A stretch of 64,000 bases of DNA from Clostridiaceae bacterium BRH_c20a (GCA_000961765.1 LADT01000086.1:1-64000), one strand, 5' to 3'. Counted from the first letter of the stretch, positions 1 to 9,125 are shown. Notes: generated from the letters alone by a model not told the origin. Numbers and translations are program-made.

Positions 1-357
1 ATTGTCAGACGCTCAAGCTAGACCCTTAAGTATTGTCCGACCCCAAAAGTCAACATATAAGCAGATGTCAGACGCAATAAATTGCCCCCACAGTAATTGT
101 CAGACGCTCAAGCTAGACCCTTAAGTATTGTCCGACCCCAAAAGTCAACATATAAGCAGATGTCAGACGCAATAAATTGCCCCCACAGTAATTGTCAGAC
201 GCTCAAGCTAGACCCTTAAGTATTGTCCGACCCCAAAAGTCAACATATAAGCAGGTGTCAGACGCAATAAATTGCCCCCACAGTAATTGTCAGACGCAAT
301 AAATTGCCCCCATAGTAATTGTCAGACGCTCAAGCTAGACCCTTAAGTATTTCCGAC
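1..357. repeat. 95-bp tandem repeat array (TCAGACGC family)
   Basis: Three near-identical 95-bp units begin at 1, 96 and 191. They differ visibly only at one base (gcagatgtc versus gcaggtgtc). Shortened copies begin at 286 and 318, and the last decays near 357. Each unit contains TGTCAGACGCAATAAATTG and ATTGTCAGACGCTCAAGC. The array starts at the window edge and may extend further left. The same core words recur at 33.7-33.9 kb. There is no open coding frame and no unique spacers, so this is not a CRISPR array. The array ends about 50 bp before the rqcH ribosome site, so the rqcH promoter lies in or just after it. Confidence 0.9.
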
Positions 358-413
358 CTGCTAGCTAAACCCATTAGTAATATGGTATACTTGCAAATTA
401 GGAGGTGACTAAC

Positions 414-2195
414 TTGTCATTAGACGGTATAGCCATAAGAGCTTTAGTTGACGAACTTAAGCCCCAGTTAATTGGCGGCAGAATAGATAAGATACAACAG
501 CCTGATCATAATACTCTAATCATTACTGTTAGGCAGCCCGGTAAAAATCTGCGGCTTTTAATAACTTCAAAACCCCAAAGTGCCCGCTTCCATTTAACCC
601 ATAATGCCAGACAAAACCCTCTTCAGCCCCCTTTGTTTTGTATGGTACTAAGAAAGCACCTAGAAGGAAGTAAAATTATTAATATTGAACAGCAAGGTCT
701 AGAAAGAATTGTTCACTTTATATTAGAAGGTTTTGATGAGTTAGGTGATAAGGTAAATAGAATCCTCATTGGGGAGTTTATGGGAAAGCACAGTAATCTA
801 GTTTTAGTAAAACAAAAGGAAGGTATAATTCTCGATAGTATTAAACGTTTAAGTCATGCAGTGAATCAATACCGCGAAATATTACCAGGGGTTCCTTATA
901 TATCTCCACCACCCCATGAAAAAATTAAACTAGAGGAATTAACTGTAGAAAACTTAATTGATAGTTTTTTAAATCTGCCCCCTGAGCAAAAAGTCCATAA
1001 AGCATTGCTTAATATAATTGAAGGTATTGGACCCCAAACAGCCAAAGAGTTAACAGTTCGAGCCGGAATCGATCGGGAAAACAGTCTGGAATTTTTAGGT
1101 GAATATGAATACTTAAGTCTTTGGAAAAGTCTTAACTGGTTAAAAAACCAAATATTATCCCAAACATACCAGCCTACACTTATCAGAGATACTGATGGCA
1201 AGCCTTTTGCTTTTGCTCCCTTTTCCTTAGAGCAATTTGACGGTTTAGAACAAGAAACATATTCTTCTATGGGTGATTTAATAGACTCGTTCATCGGCAA
1301 AAGTGAAGAAACAAATCTCTTCAAACAAAAATCCAGCGACCTGGAAAAAATAATTGAAAAAGAACTAGACCGCTGCCAGCGCAAATTAGCTATTCAACTG
1401 GAAAAAATCGCAGAAGTCGAGATAGCAGCCAAATATAAACTATGGGGTGAACTTATTACCGCCAATTTACACAATCTCAAGCAAGCTAAAGAGGCAATAG
1501 TTTCTAATTTTTATTCAGAGGAATTGGAGAATATAGCTATTCCTCTGGAAGCAAACTTAACTCCTAATGAAAATGCTCAAAAATATTTTAAAAAGTATAG
1601 TAAAGCAAGAGTAGGTTCCGAAAAAACCCTTGAACAAAGTAAAATAACCATGGAAGAAATAAAATATTTGGAAAGCATCAAAAATAGTTTAGATGGATCT
1701 GATAATCCCCAGGATCTGCAGGATATTAGATGGGAATTAGAAGAAGCCGGTTATGCTAAAGCCCGGCCACAAAAAAATAATAATAAGGTTAAAACCACTG
1801 CTCAGTCAGAACCTCTGGCAGTTGCTATCGAAGATTATAAAATATTAATTGGAAAAAACAACAAGCAAAATGACTATGTAACTTTTAAGTTAGGTAAAAA
1901 TGAGGATTTATGGCTCCACGTCAAGGATATTCCCGGTTCCCATGTAATTATTAAAAACCCCGATAAAAAGGAAATTCCCCAAAAAATCTTCGACACAGCC
2001 GCTAATCTGGCAGCCTATTATAGCAAGGGACGTTATTCGGCACAGGTGCCAGTTGACTATACATTAAGAAAAAATGTAAAAAAACCCGGAGGATCAAAAC
2101 CGGGGATGGTAATATATGAGCATCAAAAAACAATTTATATTACACCGGATGAAGAAAAGGTTTTACAATTGCTCAAAAAAGACACCAGCCATTGA
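414..2195 (+). CDS. rqcH: Rqc2/RqcH-type NFACT protein (ribosome-associated quality control)
   Basis: RqcH binds stalled 50S subunits and, with tRNA-Ala, adds C-terminal Ala tails to the blocked peptide to mark it for degradation. The whole length aligns by eye to the NFACT family. It has an N-terminal NFACT-N domain (GGRIDKI near residue 21, PPLFCMVLRKHLEG near 72-84), a central helix-hairpin-helix (EGIGPQTAKEL), a long coiled coil, and the C-terminal NFACT-R domain (NDYVTFK, DLWLHVKDIPGSHVII, PVDYT). About 593 aa, usual for the family. I chose TTG at 414 because GGAGGTG at 401-407 lies 6 nt upstream; an earlier in-frame GTG at 405 overlaps that site. The conserved Asp-Arg pair of the N domain (D97/R98 in B. 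subtilis) reads Glu97-Arg98 here. Monocistronic; the next gene is convergent. Confidence 0.95.
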   Translation: MSLDGIAIRALVDELKPQLIGGRIDKIQQPDHNTLIITVRQPGKNLRLLITSKPQSARFHLTHNARQNPLQPPLFCMVLRKHLEGSKIINIEQQGLERIVHFILEGFDELGDKVNRILIGEFMGKHSNLVLVKQKEGIILDSIKRLSHAVNQYREILPGVPYISPPPHEKIKLEELTVENLIDSFLNLPPEQKVHKALLNIIEGIGPQTAKELTVRAGIDRENSLEFLGEYEYLSLWKSLNWLKNQILSQTYQPTLIRDTDGKPFAFAPFSLEQFDGLEQETYSSMGDLIDSFIGKSEETNLFKQKSSDLEKIIEKELDRCQRKLAIQLEKIAEVEIAAKYKLWGELITANLHNLKQAKEAIVSNFYSEELENIAIPLEANLTPNENAQKYFKKYSKARVGSEKTLEQSKITMEEIKYLESIKNSLDGSDNPQDLQDIRWELEEAGYAKARPQKNNNKVKTTAQSEPLAVAIEDYKILIGKNNKQNDYVTFKLGKNEDLWLHVKDIPGSHVIIKNPDKKEIPQKIFDTAANLAAYYSKGRYSAQVPVDYTLRKNVKKPGGSKPGMVIYEHQKTIYITPDEEKVLQLLKKDTSH

Positions 2196-2493
2196 GGAGA
2201 CCACTGAAAAAGTCCAGTTCCGTGTCATTCTGAATGAAACGAAGTGTAATGAAGAATCTATAAAGCCTCGAAAATGCTCAGATCCTTCGCTATCGCTCAG
2301 GTAAGCAGGGTATCAAAATCATGTGTTCAGATTTTGTTTACATCGCTTAGTTTTTTCACCTAATGACAAGTTTGGCTATTTGCCATATTACTTAACTTTT
2401 TCAGGTGCCTTCGCCATTGAGGCGGTGTCTTTATGAGTAGTCTTTTAACCATTTGTCCGAAAGACCCGTGGTTAAATTTTATTTTTTTCACTT
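2196..2493. repeat. Intergenic region with dispersed-repeat-like sequence
   Basis: Gap of 298 bp between convergent genes. Bases 2220-2302 resemble the widespread intergenic word family with cattctgaatgaaacgaag, gaagaatct and agatccttcgctatcgctca. An apparent short ORF here is part of it. Near 2465-2478 is acccgtggttaaat, an end of the ACCACGGG repeat family seen at 16.5, 46.9 and 56.3 kb. I see no convincing strong terminator and no gene. Confidence 0.5.
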
Positions 2494-3360
2494 TTATTTA
2501 TTCATTTCATCCAAATAGCTGACTGCACTTAGTCCGGCAACTGCTCCTTCGCCTACTGCTTTAGCCAACTGATAAGGAGAACCAATGCAGTCACCAGCAG
2601 CAAATACACCTGAAATATTTGTAGCCATTTTTCTATTTACTACTATTGCATTTTTTTCAAGCTCCAATCCAGGCAATAGTTGAGCAGGAGGGATACTATC
2701 TCTGATAATAAATAATCCATCTATTTCAAGGGTTTCCCCTTCTGTCTCTAAAGCTTGTAACCTATCTGTACCTAATAGCGCCTTAGGTCTTTCATTTAAA
2801 ATCCGAACTCTGCTATCGATGCTTCCCAGCCCTTGATACAAAGGAAGATATATAACTTGACTAGCTAATCCCGCCAAAAAATTAACCTCTTCCTCGGCTT
2901 CAGTATTATAACCGATTACTGCAACCTTTTTTCCTTTATACAAAGGACCATCACACGTAGCACAATAACCCACACCCTTGCCAAGAAGTTCTTCCTCTCC
3001 TGGCAGGTATTTAGGATTTTGCAAGCCTACTGCAATTATAATTGCATTACACATAATCATATTCCCTTTACTGACAACATTAAAAGATTTCCCGGCAGGA
3101 TAAATATTATCAATTTTTTGATATTCAATTTTTATATCTAATTGTTGAACATGATTGAGATAGTTATTCCGCAGTTCTTCTCCCGACACATCCCAGAAAC
3201 CTAAATAGTTATTGATATGGGGAGCCTTATGAAGTTTGGGACTGCAAAATTCTCCACCATACACTATTGCCTTTTTGTTGCGAATTGTGGCATTAACGGC
3301 CGCCGAAAGCCCAGCTGGTCCGCATCCGATAATTAAAATATCCCATTGAGGAAAATCCAT
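2494..3360 (-). CDS. Thioredoxin-reductase-like flavoprotein lacking NADPH motifs
   Basis: A 288-aa member of the low-molecular-weight thioredoxin reductase family. Visible are an N-terminal FAD motif GCGPAG (12-17), the redox-active CATC disulfide (133-136) followed by DGPLYKG, and the C-terminal FAD motif GVFAAGDC (near 250). In ordinary NADPH-dependent enzymes the second nucleotide domain has GGGDSA and then HRR..R. Here those places read VIGYNTEAEEE (148-158) and YLPLYQGLGS, so both NADPH signatures are missing. Clostridial ferredoxin-dependent flavin thioredoxin reductases (FFTR) are known to lack them, so ferredoxin as donor is a reasonable inference. No thioredoxin gene is adjacent. 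ATG start preceded by GAGGGGG. Divergent-type disulfide oxidoreductases (DFTR) are an alternative. Confidence 0.8.
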   Translation of the reverse strand: MDFPQWDILIIGCGPAGLSAAVNATIRNKKAIVYGGEFCSPKLHKAPHINNYLGFWDVSGEELRNNYLNHVQQLDIKIEYQKIDNIYPAGKSFNVVSKGNMIMCNAIIIAVGLQNPKYLPGEEELLGKGVGYCATCDGPLYKGKKVAVIGYNTEAEEEVNFLAGLASQVIYLPLYQGLGSIDSRVRILNERPKALLGTDRLQALETEGETLEIDGLFIIRDSIPPAQLLPGLELEKNAIVVNRKMATNISGVFAAGDCIGSPYQLAKAVGEGAVAGLSAVSYLDEMNK

Positions 3361-3485
3361 ATATTATCCCCCTCGAAACCGAACTATAACTCAAATATTT
3401 ATAAATTATTATACCCTTTACTTCATATGTTAAACCTTTTAGTGATTTAACTCTTTCTAGCTGCAAGTAAAGTCCATAAAATAAA

Positions 3486-3515
3486 GATGCTATTCTTAGA
3501 TCTAAGAATAGCATC
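3486..3515 (-). terminator. Perfect 30-bp palindromic terminator
   Basis: A perfect palindrome with 15-nt arms GATGCTATTCTTAGA. On the minus strand it is followed by a T-rich TTTATTTTA tract. It lies 26 bp after the stop of the response regulator gene and probably ends the two-component operon. Confidence 0.8.
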
Positions 3516-3540
3516 TTCTTATAAAATCTCACCCATTCAC

Positions 3541-4203
3541 TTAATTATCAACAAAACCTTCACGCCAGGCAAAGGTGGCTAACTGGACACGATTCTGGAG
3601 GTGAAGTTTCTCCATGATATTGCAGAGGTGATTCTTTACAGTATTTTCAGTAATAGCCAACTCAAAGGCAATTTCCTTATTAGTTATTCCCTGAGCTACT
3701 TGAATTAAAACCTCACCCTCCCTTTCAGTTAGATTAAATTTTTGATAATCTACTTCCTTCTGCTTTTTAGACAAGTTTGCAAATTCTTTTAAAATTTTAC
3801 TTGCTATCGTCTTTGATAAAGCAGCTTCACCCTTTAATAAACCTTTTATTTGTTTTATTAAATCATCTGGTTCCATACTCTTTAATAGATAACCTTGGGC
3901 TCCGTTTTTAATTGATTTAAATAAATTATCATCATCCTCAGATATTGTCAGCATAACTACTTTACACTGTGGGAGCTCTTCTTTAATAGCTCTTACAGCA
4001 TCTACTCCTGTCATTTCAGGCATTTCCACATCCATAATAATAATATCGGGTTTAAGTTCTCTAGCTTTTTCCACCCCTTCTCTACCATTACTTGCTTCAC
4101 CAATTATTTCTAATTCCTTTAGCTCATTTAATAAACTGGCTATCCCTTTACGGAATAAAGCGTGATCATCGACTAAAAGTACTTTAAACTTCAATAATTC
4201 CAT
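3541..4203 (-). CDS. NarL/FixJ-family response regulator
   Basis: Receiver domain plus LuxR-type DNA-binding domain, about 220 aa. The receiver shows the acidic pair in VLLVDDHALFRKG, the phosphoacceptor Asp in PDIIIMDVEMP, the switch Thr/Ser in VVMLTISED and the conserved Lys in GYLLKS. The C-terminal HTH reads LTEREGEVLIQVAQGITNKE and continues to NTVKNHLCNI. It is encoded just downstream of, and surely phosphorylated by, the histidine kinase at 4241-5557 (13 bp or more apart). The first in-frame start is a TTG at 4227; ATG at 4203 begins the conserved domain, but its AAAGGGGG site is unusually close, so the start is uncertain by a few residues. Targets are unknown; the nearest unassigned candidates are the YeiH-like genes to the right. 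Confidence 0.9.
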   Translation of the reverse strand: MELLKFKVLLVDDHALFRKGIASLLNELKELEIIGEASNGREGVEKARELKPDIIIMDVEMPEMTGVDAVRAIKEELPQCKVVMLTISEDDDNLFKSIKNGAQGYLLKSMEPDDLIKQIKGLLKGEAALSKTIASKILKEFANLSKKQKEVDYQKFNLTEREGEVLIQVAQGITNKEIAFELAITENTVKNHLCNIMEKLHLQNRVQLATFAWREGFVDN

Positions 4204-4240
4204 GCCCCCTTTAAATAAGCTATACAATTAATTTACTATC

Positions 4241-5557
4241 TTAATTATTATTTTCATATTGACTTTTCATCGGCAAAGTCAATTCCACAAGTGTTCCTCT
4301 GGGCTCACTAGGAAGTACTTTTAAATTGCCACCGATAATTTGGGCTCTTTCCTTCATTATTGTTAATCCAAAATGTTCATTAGTGCCCTTATTTAAAGTA
4401 GTTAAATCAATACCTTTTCCATTATCAGTAATTTTAATTTTTAGCTCATTTTCATTTTTGGTTAAAATAATATTTGTTTTAGTAGCTCGGGCATGCTTTC
4501 TGATATTTGTTAAAGCTTCTTGAATAATTCTAATTAATTGAACCTTGACATCAGTAGGTAGAATAAGTGCTTCTTGACAATCATAGAAAAAATCGGCTTC
4601 GATATGATTTATATAACCAAAGTTTTTTAGATAGTCTTCCATCCATACTCTAAAACAACTAGTTTCTTCCTTTGGAGGTGTTTTTAAATCGAAAATGTTC
4701 TGACGCACTTCATTAACAGCCTCTTGAGTAACCTGTCTAATTTCAACTATGTCTTTGACAATAGAATCATGGTTATCATGCTTTTCTAAATTCTTTTGAA
4801 TATTATATGCCTTGATATTTAAATAGACTAAAGCTTGTGCTAGGCCATCATGCATTTCTCTGGCTAATCTGTATCTTTCCTCTAGAGTAGCATAATTTTG
4901 AATTGCCTTTTCAAATTCTTTTTTTTCAGAGATATCCCTTAAAACAAGCTTTACCAACGGCCTTTCATCACCTACAGCAGGTATGTAGGAATAACTGGCA
5001 CCAACTTTAATTTTTTTGCCATTTTTACAAACTAAACACATTTCTACATAGGGAACTGAAATATGTTTTTCCAAGCAAGTCTTACCCCAGCACTCCCTAT
5101 GTCCACAGTCTACATTCATGCAACCTTCGGGATTTTGAGAATTCCAACAGGCCTCTGTACTTTTTAAGCACTGGTTCATTTCTTCACAAGTAATTTTCCG
5201 GATTACCTCTTTCGCTTTCCAACCTGTTAGTTTTTCTACTGCCGGGTTAATATCAAGGATCTGACAATTCTCTCCTAAGACTATAATTCCATCAGATGTA
5301 TGATGAAAAATAGTTTTCAGTTTTTGCTGCTCTAAAAAAAGCGAATTATGAATAGACCGAATTTTTTTAAACAAATAAGCCGAAAAAACAAGTCCAAAAA
5401 AACCAACTGAACATATTAGTATGACACTATTAATGATTGGCGTAAATATATTGCCTAGAATTTGAAACCGAAACACTTCATAAATGCCTACGCCTAGGAC
5501 TGGAATAACAAAAGCCATCCATTTTATATTGATATAATAATCTTCTAAATTTTTCAT
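4241..5557 (-). CDS. NarX/DegS-type sensor histidine kinase with Cys-rich PAS domain
   Basis: 438 aa. Two N-terminal membrane helices (about 12-30 and 40-63) have almost no extracytoplasmic loop, so sensing is probably cytoplasmic. A PAS domain (about 78-215) follows, then HisKA_3 with the phospho-acceptor in REMHDGLAQALV (His236), and HATPase with N and G boxes (QEALTNIRKHA, DNGKGID). The PAS domain carries an insertion with Cys at 124, 130, 137, 146, 151, 156, 161, 174 and 177, far more than chance. That suggests an Fe-S cluster or metal and hence an oxygen/redox or metal signal, by analogy to Fe-S kinases such as NreB. The ligand is inference. Cotranscribed with the response regulator. Start ATG; a weak site AGTTGGTTCAGT precedes it. 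Confidence 0.9.
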   Translation of the reverse strand: MKNLEDYYINIKWMAFVIPVLGVGIYEVFRFQILGNIFTPIINSVILICSVGFFGLVFSAYLFKKIRSIHNSLFLEQQKLKTIFHHTSDGIIVLGENCQILDINPAVEKLTGWKAKEVIRKITCEEMNQCLKSTEACWNSQNPEGCMNVDCGHRECWGKTCLEKHISVPYVEMCLVCKNGKKIKVGASYSYIPAVGDERPLVKLVLRDISEKKEFEKAIQNYATLEERYRLAREMHDGLAQALVYLNIKAYNIQKNLEKHDNHDSIVKDIVEIRQVTQEAVNEVRQNIFDLKTPPKEETSCFRVWMEDYLKNFGYINHIEADFFYDCQEALILPTDVKVQLIRIIQEALTNIRKHARATKTNIILTKNENELKIKITDNGKGIDLTTLNKGTNEHFGLTIMKERAQIIGGNLKVLPSEPRGTLVELTLPMKSQYENNN

Positions 5558-6054
5558 ACTGAACCAACTCCATCTTAGGTAAGAAGTACTATGGATTTTT
5601 ATAGTTAATTTGTACTATTCTACACAAGGTTTTCGAAAACCTACATAATTAGCAAAAGACTTTGTATAATTATTTTTTATGATTCAAATAATTCAAACTA
5701 ATATATAACCGATAATTTTACACTATACTTAAAATTAGTTTCGTCACACATCCCTCCCCTTTCCCCAAATAGCTGGCATTTTATACAGATGTCTTTAAAA
5801 GACTAAGTCTTTTTTATAATTTATGCTATTTATTTTTAGTTTATTTATATAAATAGTAAAATAGTGGGGTTTAATTAAAAAGATTTTATATCTATAATTA
5901 TATATAGCTAAAGATATTTATAAATAATTTCTATTAAAGACTTTATTAGGTGCTTTTACTTGTAATTATTTTCATATGACAAAAAAAAGGGGGGGTGTGG
6001 TGATTAGCTGTAACCCAACAACAAAGCTTTACAAATTTTCAGGAGGTGTAATTT
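5558..6054. promoter_or_regulatory. Long AT-rich divergent intergenic region
   Basis: 497 bp between the kinase gene (leftward) and the first YeiH-like gene (rightward), so it must carry both promoters. It is very AT-rich with several TATAAT-like words (for example tataattatatatagc near 5895). A run of Gs at 5990-5997 precedes the AGGAGGTG ribosome site at 6042. I see no ORF and no riboswitch I recognise. Confidence 0.4.
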
Positions 6055-7398
6055 ATGTCTGATGTAGTAACAAGTAGTAAGTTTAAATGGTCTGATTTAG
6101 TGAGTAAAGAAGATTGGTGGGCAATTTGGCTTGGATTTATTATTTTATTATTATCTACAATAAGTAAACTAACAGGTGCTTTTCCTTTTAAAACCGCCAA
6201 ACCTGTTACCTGGGGAAATGAAAAAGTCCCTTCAATATTTGGGTCTTTTGACGGAATTTTACCAGGTTTAATTCTTACATTTGTTGTCTTAGCTGTTCTG
6301 TTTACTATAGGAAAGAAATTTATGGGCGCCGATGTAGGAAAATTCATAACTGGTTTCCCAGTAGTATTTATTTTAGCAACTCTTGCTTATTTATTTGCTG
6401 CTAATGCCGGCATCAAAAACTATTTAGGATACGCCTTTTGGGCCTTAGGTATTGGATTATTGGTTAGCAATACCGTAAGAACCCCTGAATGGCTAAAGCC
6501 AGCCGTTAATACTGAATATTATATTAAAACAGGTTTAGTTATTTTTGGAGCCGAAGTATTATTCTCCAATGTAGTTAAATTTGGTTTGTATGGCTTAGGC
6601 ATTGCTTGGTTTGTAACTCCAATTGTTGTTATCTTTATGTGGTATTATGGTACAAGAATACTCAAAATGACCAGTAAACCTATGGTCATTGTTATCGCAA
6701 CTGCCACTTCAGTATGTGGGGTTTCGGCAGCTATTGCGGCCGCTGCAGCTTCAAAAGCTAAAAAAGAGGATTTAACCTTTGCCATTGGTTTAACCCTTAT
6801 TTTCACCGTAATAATGATGGTCACTATGCCTTTCATTGTTAAAGCTGTGGGCATGAGCGATATGGTCGGTGGAGCTTGGATGGGTGGTACTATCGACGCT
6901 ACTGGTGCTGTTGTGTTGGCTGGTGAAACTTTAGGACCACTAGCAGGTCAGGTTGCTGCCTTAGTAAAAATGATTCAAAACGTACTTATCGGTGTTATCG
7001 CTTTTGCAATTGCAGTGTTCTTTGCTACCAAGGTTGACAAAGCGGAAGGTGGACCCGAAGTAGGCGCTGATGAAATTTGGCACCGTTTCCCCAAATTTAT
7101 CCTTGGTTTTATTGCAGCTTCCGTTATTTTCTCCTTTATTTATGAACCAGGTTTAGGAACAGAAACAACAAAGGGTGTCTTGAGCCTTAGTAAAGGTTTT
7201 AGAGGCTGGTGTTTCTGTTTAGCCTTTACATGTATCGGTCTGGAATCCAACTTTAAAGACATGGCTGAGCTGGTTCAAGGCGGTAAGCCATTATGGTTAT
7301 ACATTGTTGGTCAATCCTTTAACCTAGTACTAACTTTATTAGTTGCTTGGTTATTACTAAGCGGAATTATTTTCCCAATACCAACATTGACAGTTTAA
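6055..7398 (+). CDS. YeiH-type putative sulfate exporter family protein, copy 1
   Basis: A 447-aa polytopic membrane protein of the Cons_hypoth698/UPF0324 (YeiH, putative sulfate exporter) family. About ten hydrophobic segments are visible. Family landmarks are EYYIKTGLVIFGAEVLFSN, the polar helix start ATSVCGVSAAIAAAAASKAK, GGAWMGGTIDATGAVVLAG, VAALVKMIQNVLIG and WHRFPKFILGF. In classical YeiH the equivalent of GTIDATG is nearer GTxHExxQ, so this is a distinct subgroup with a longer N-terminus (SKFKWSDL, EDWWAIWLGF). Transport is inferred from the family; the substrate is unproven (sulfite, sulfate or another anion). ATG with AGGAGGTG 7 nt upstream. It has its own terminator and two downstream paralogues. 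Regulation by the LysR genes at 11.4-14.4 kb is a guess from proximity. Confidence 0.85.
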   Translation: MSDVVTSSKFKWSDLVSKEDWWAIWLGFIILLLSTISKLTGAFPFKTAKPVTWGNEKVPSIFGSFDGILPGLILTFVVLAVLFTIGKKFMGADVGKFITGFPVVFILATLAYLFAANAGIKNYLGYAFWALGIGLLVSNTVRTPEWLKPAVNTEYYIKTGLVIFGAEVLFSNVVKFGLYGLGIAWFVTPIVVIFMWYYGTRILKMTSKPMVIVIATATSVCGVSAAIAAAAASKAKKEDLTFAIGLTLIFTVIMMVTMPFIVKAVGMSDMVGGAWMGGTIDATGAVVLAGETLGPLAGQVAALVKMIQNVLIGVIAFAIAVFFATKVDKAEGGPEVGADEIWHRFPKFILGFIAASVIFSFIYEPGLGTETTKGVLSLSKGFRGWCFCLAFTCIGLESNFKDMAELVQGGKPLWLYIVGQSFNLVLTLLVAWLLLSGIIFPIPTLTV

Positions 7399-7426
7399 TA
7401 TCAATATAAAATAAATAGATATTCTT

Positions 7427-7456
7427 AAGCCAAGCATTTATTGCTTGGCTTTTCTT
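7427..7456 (+). terminator. Rho-independent terminator after copy 1
   Basis: Hairpin AAGCCAAGCA-loop-TGCTTGGCTT followed by TTCTT, 28 bp after the stop codon. It separates transporter copy 1 from copy 2. The rest of the 323-bp gap (7457-7721) is AT-rich, has no ORF, and ends in the TAGGAGGT ribosome site. Confidence 0.85.
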
Positions 7457-7721
7457 ATGGTGTTATAAACAAATTTAATCATTTCGCTATAAATACTTTT
7501 GTACTAAATTTATATATAGGAAAATTTAGTTCCGTCGTAGATATTTTTTGTCAAAAAATAGTAGGAATGGTGGATTATCAGTTCATAATATTTTTTTATA
7601 TAATATAGTCGTAATAATCTATGCTCGAAATAAATCATTTATATGGGTGGTGATTGATGACTAAATATTCACTATATTTTTTCTACCGTCTTTATCTAAA
7701 ATTTATAGGAGGTATTATTTT

Positions 7722-9065
7722 ATGTCTGATATCGTAACTGCTAGTAAGTTTAAATGGTCAGATTTAGCTAAGAAAGAAGATTGGTGGGCAATTTGGCTTG
7801 GATTTATTGTATTAACTATAGCAGCAATAAGTAAATTTACTGGTGCTTTCGCCTTTAAGGCTGCCAAAATAGCTACTTGGGGAAATGAAAAGGCTCCTAG
7901 TATTATGGATGCTTTCAATGGTCAGTTAGGCTTATTAATTTTCAGTTTAATTGTACTAGGTGCATTATTCGCTCTCGGCCTTAAAGTAATGGGTGAAGAT
8001 GTGAAAGGCTTCTTAATAGCTTTTCCAGTTGTTTTTATCTTAGCAACAATTGCTTATGTTTTTGGTGCTCAAGCAACTATGAAAAAATATATTGAGTACG
8101 CCTTCTGGGCTCTAGTCGTCGGGCTTGCGGTAAGCAATACCGTAAAAACTCCTGATTGGCTGAAGCCGGCAGTAAAGACCGAATACTATATTAAAACAGG
8201 TCTTGTACTAATGGGTGCAGAAGTACTCTTCTCCAATGTTGTTAAATTTGGTTTCTATGGTCTAGGAATTGCATGGTTAGTTACTCCAATTGTTATTATC
8301 TTTATGTGGTATTACGGTACAAAAGTCCTTAAAATGACCAGCAAGCCTATGGTTATCGTTATCGCAACAGCTACTTCGGTTTGCGGGGTTTCTGCAGCTA
8401 TTGCTGCTGCTGCTGCTTCTAAAGCTAAAAAGGAAGACTTAACCTTTGCCATCGGCTTAACCCTTATCTTCACCGTTTTGATGATGGTCTTCATGCCTAT
8501 GATCATAAAAGCTATTGGTATGAATGAACTGATCGGCGGAGCCTGGATGGGTGGTACAATTGATTCCACTGGTGCAGTTGTACTAGCCGGTGAAACCTTA
8601 GGACCATTAGCAGGTCAAGTTTCTGCCTTGGTTAAAATGATTCAAAACGTTCTTATTGGTCTTATCGCTTTTGCCATTGCCGTATTTTTTGCAACTAAAG
8701 TTGAAAAGGATGCTGATGGACCCTCTGTGGGCGCAGATGAAATCTGGCACCGTTTCCCAAAATTCATCCTTGGTTTTATTGTAGGATCGATAATCTTTTC
8801 TTTCCTCGTTGAACCTTCCATAGGTACAAAAGATACTAAAGCTATTCTTTCCTTATCAGGCAGTTGGAAAGCATGGTGTTTCTGCATGGCCTTCGTATCA
8901 ATCGGTCTTGAGTCTAACTTTAAGGATATGGCTGAGCTTGTTCAAGGCGGTAAGCCACTTTGGTTGTATGTTGTGGGACAAAGCTTTAACTTAGTACTTA
9001 CTTTATTAGTAGCCTGGTTGTTACTAAGTGGCGTTATCTTCCCAATTCCAGTATTAACAGTGTAA
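7722..9065 (+). CDS. YeiH-type putative sulfate exporter family protein, copy 2
   Basis: 447 aa, same length and architecture as copy 1 and very similar throughout, with the core VIVIATATSVCGVSAAIAAA unchanged. It differs most in the first periplasmic stretch (about 55-80) and near 370-385 (VEPSIGTKDTKAILSLSG), as expected for duplicates under different selection. Landmark GGTIDSTGAVVLAG replaces GGTIDATG of copy 1. ATG with AGGAGGT 8 nt upstream. It has its own upstream region and terminator, so it can be expressed independently. Function is inferred from the family only. Confidence 0.85.
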   Translation: MSDIVTASKFKWSDLAKKEDWWAIWLGFIVLTIAAISKFTGAFAFKAAKIATWGNEKAPSIMDAFNGQLGLLIFSLIVLGALFALGLKVMGEDVKGFLIAFPVVFILATIAYVFGAQATMKKYIEYAFWALVVGLAVSNTVKTPDWLKPAVKTEYYIKTGLVLMGAEVLFSNVVKFGFYGLGIAWLVTPIVIIFMWYYGTKVLKMTSKPMVIVIATATSVCGVSAAIAAAAASKAKKEDLTFAIGLTLIFTVLMMVFMPMIIKAIGMNELIGGAWMGGTIDSTGAVVLAGETLGPLAGQVSALVKMIQNVLIGLIAFAIAVFFATKVEKDADGPSVGADEIWHRFPKFILGFIVGSIIFSFLVEPSIGTKDTKAILSLSGSWKAWCFCMAFVSIGLESNFKDMAELVQGGKPLWLYVVGQSFNLVLTLLVAWLLLSGVIFPIPVLTV

Positions 9066-9075
9066 TAGAGATATC

Positions 9076-9114
9076 AAAAGGGCACCATTCCTTAAGGAAT
9101 GGTGCCCTTTTTCA
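9076..9114 (+). terminator. Rho-independent terminator after copy 2
   Basis: Perfect hairpin AAAGGGCACCATTCC-TTAA-GGAATGGTGCCCTTT followed by TT, 10 bp past the stop codon. Confidence 0.9.
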
Positions 9115-9125
9115 TTTAGACACTA

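Noticed and set aside
1-357. CRISPR array
   Set aside because: Whole 95-bp units repeat, spacers are not unique, and no cas genes are near.
2116-2304. 62-aa ORF overlapping the end of rqcH
   Set aside because: Runs from rqcH into dispersed repeat; no independent ribosome site.
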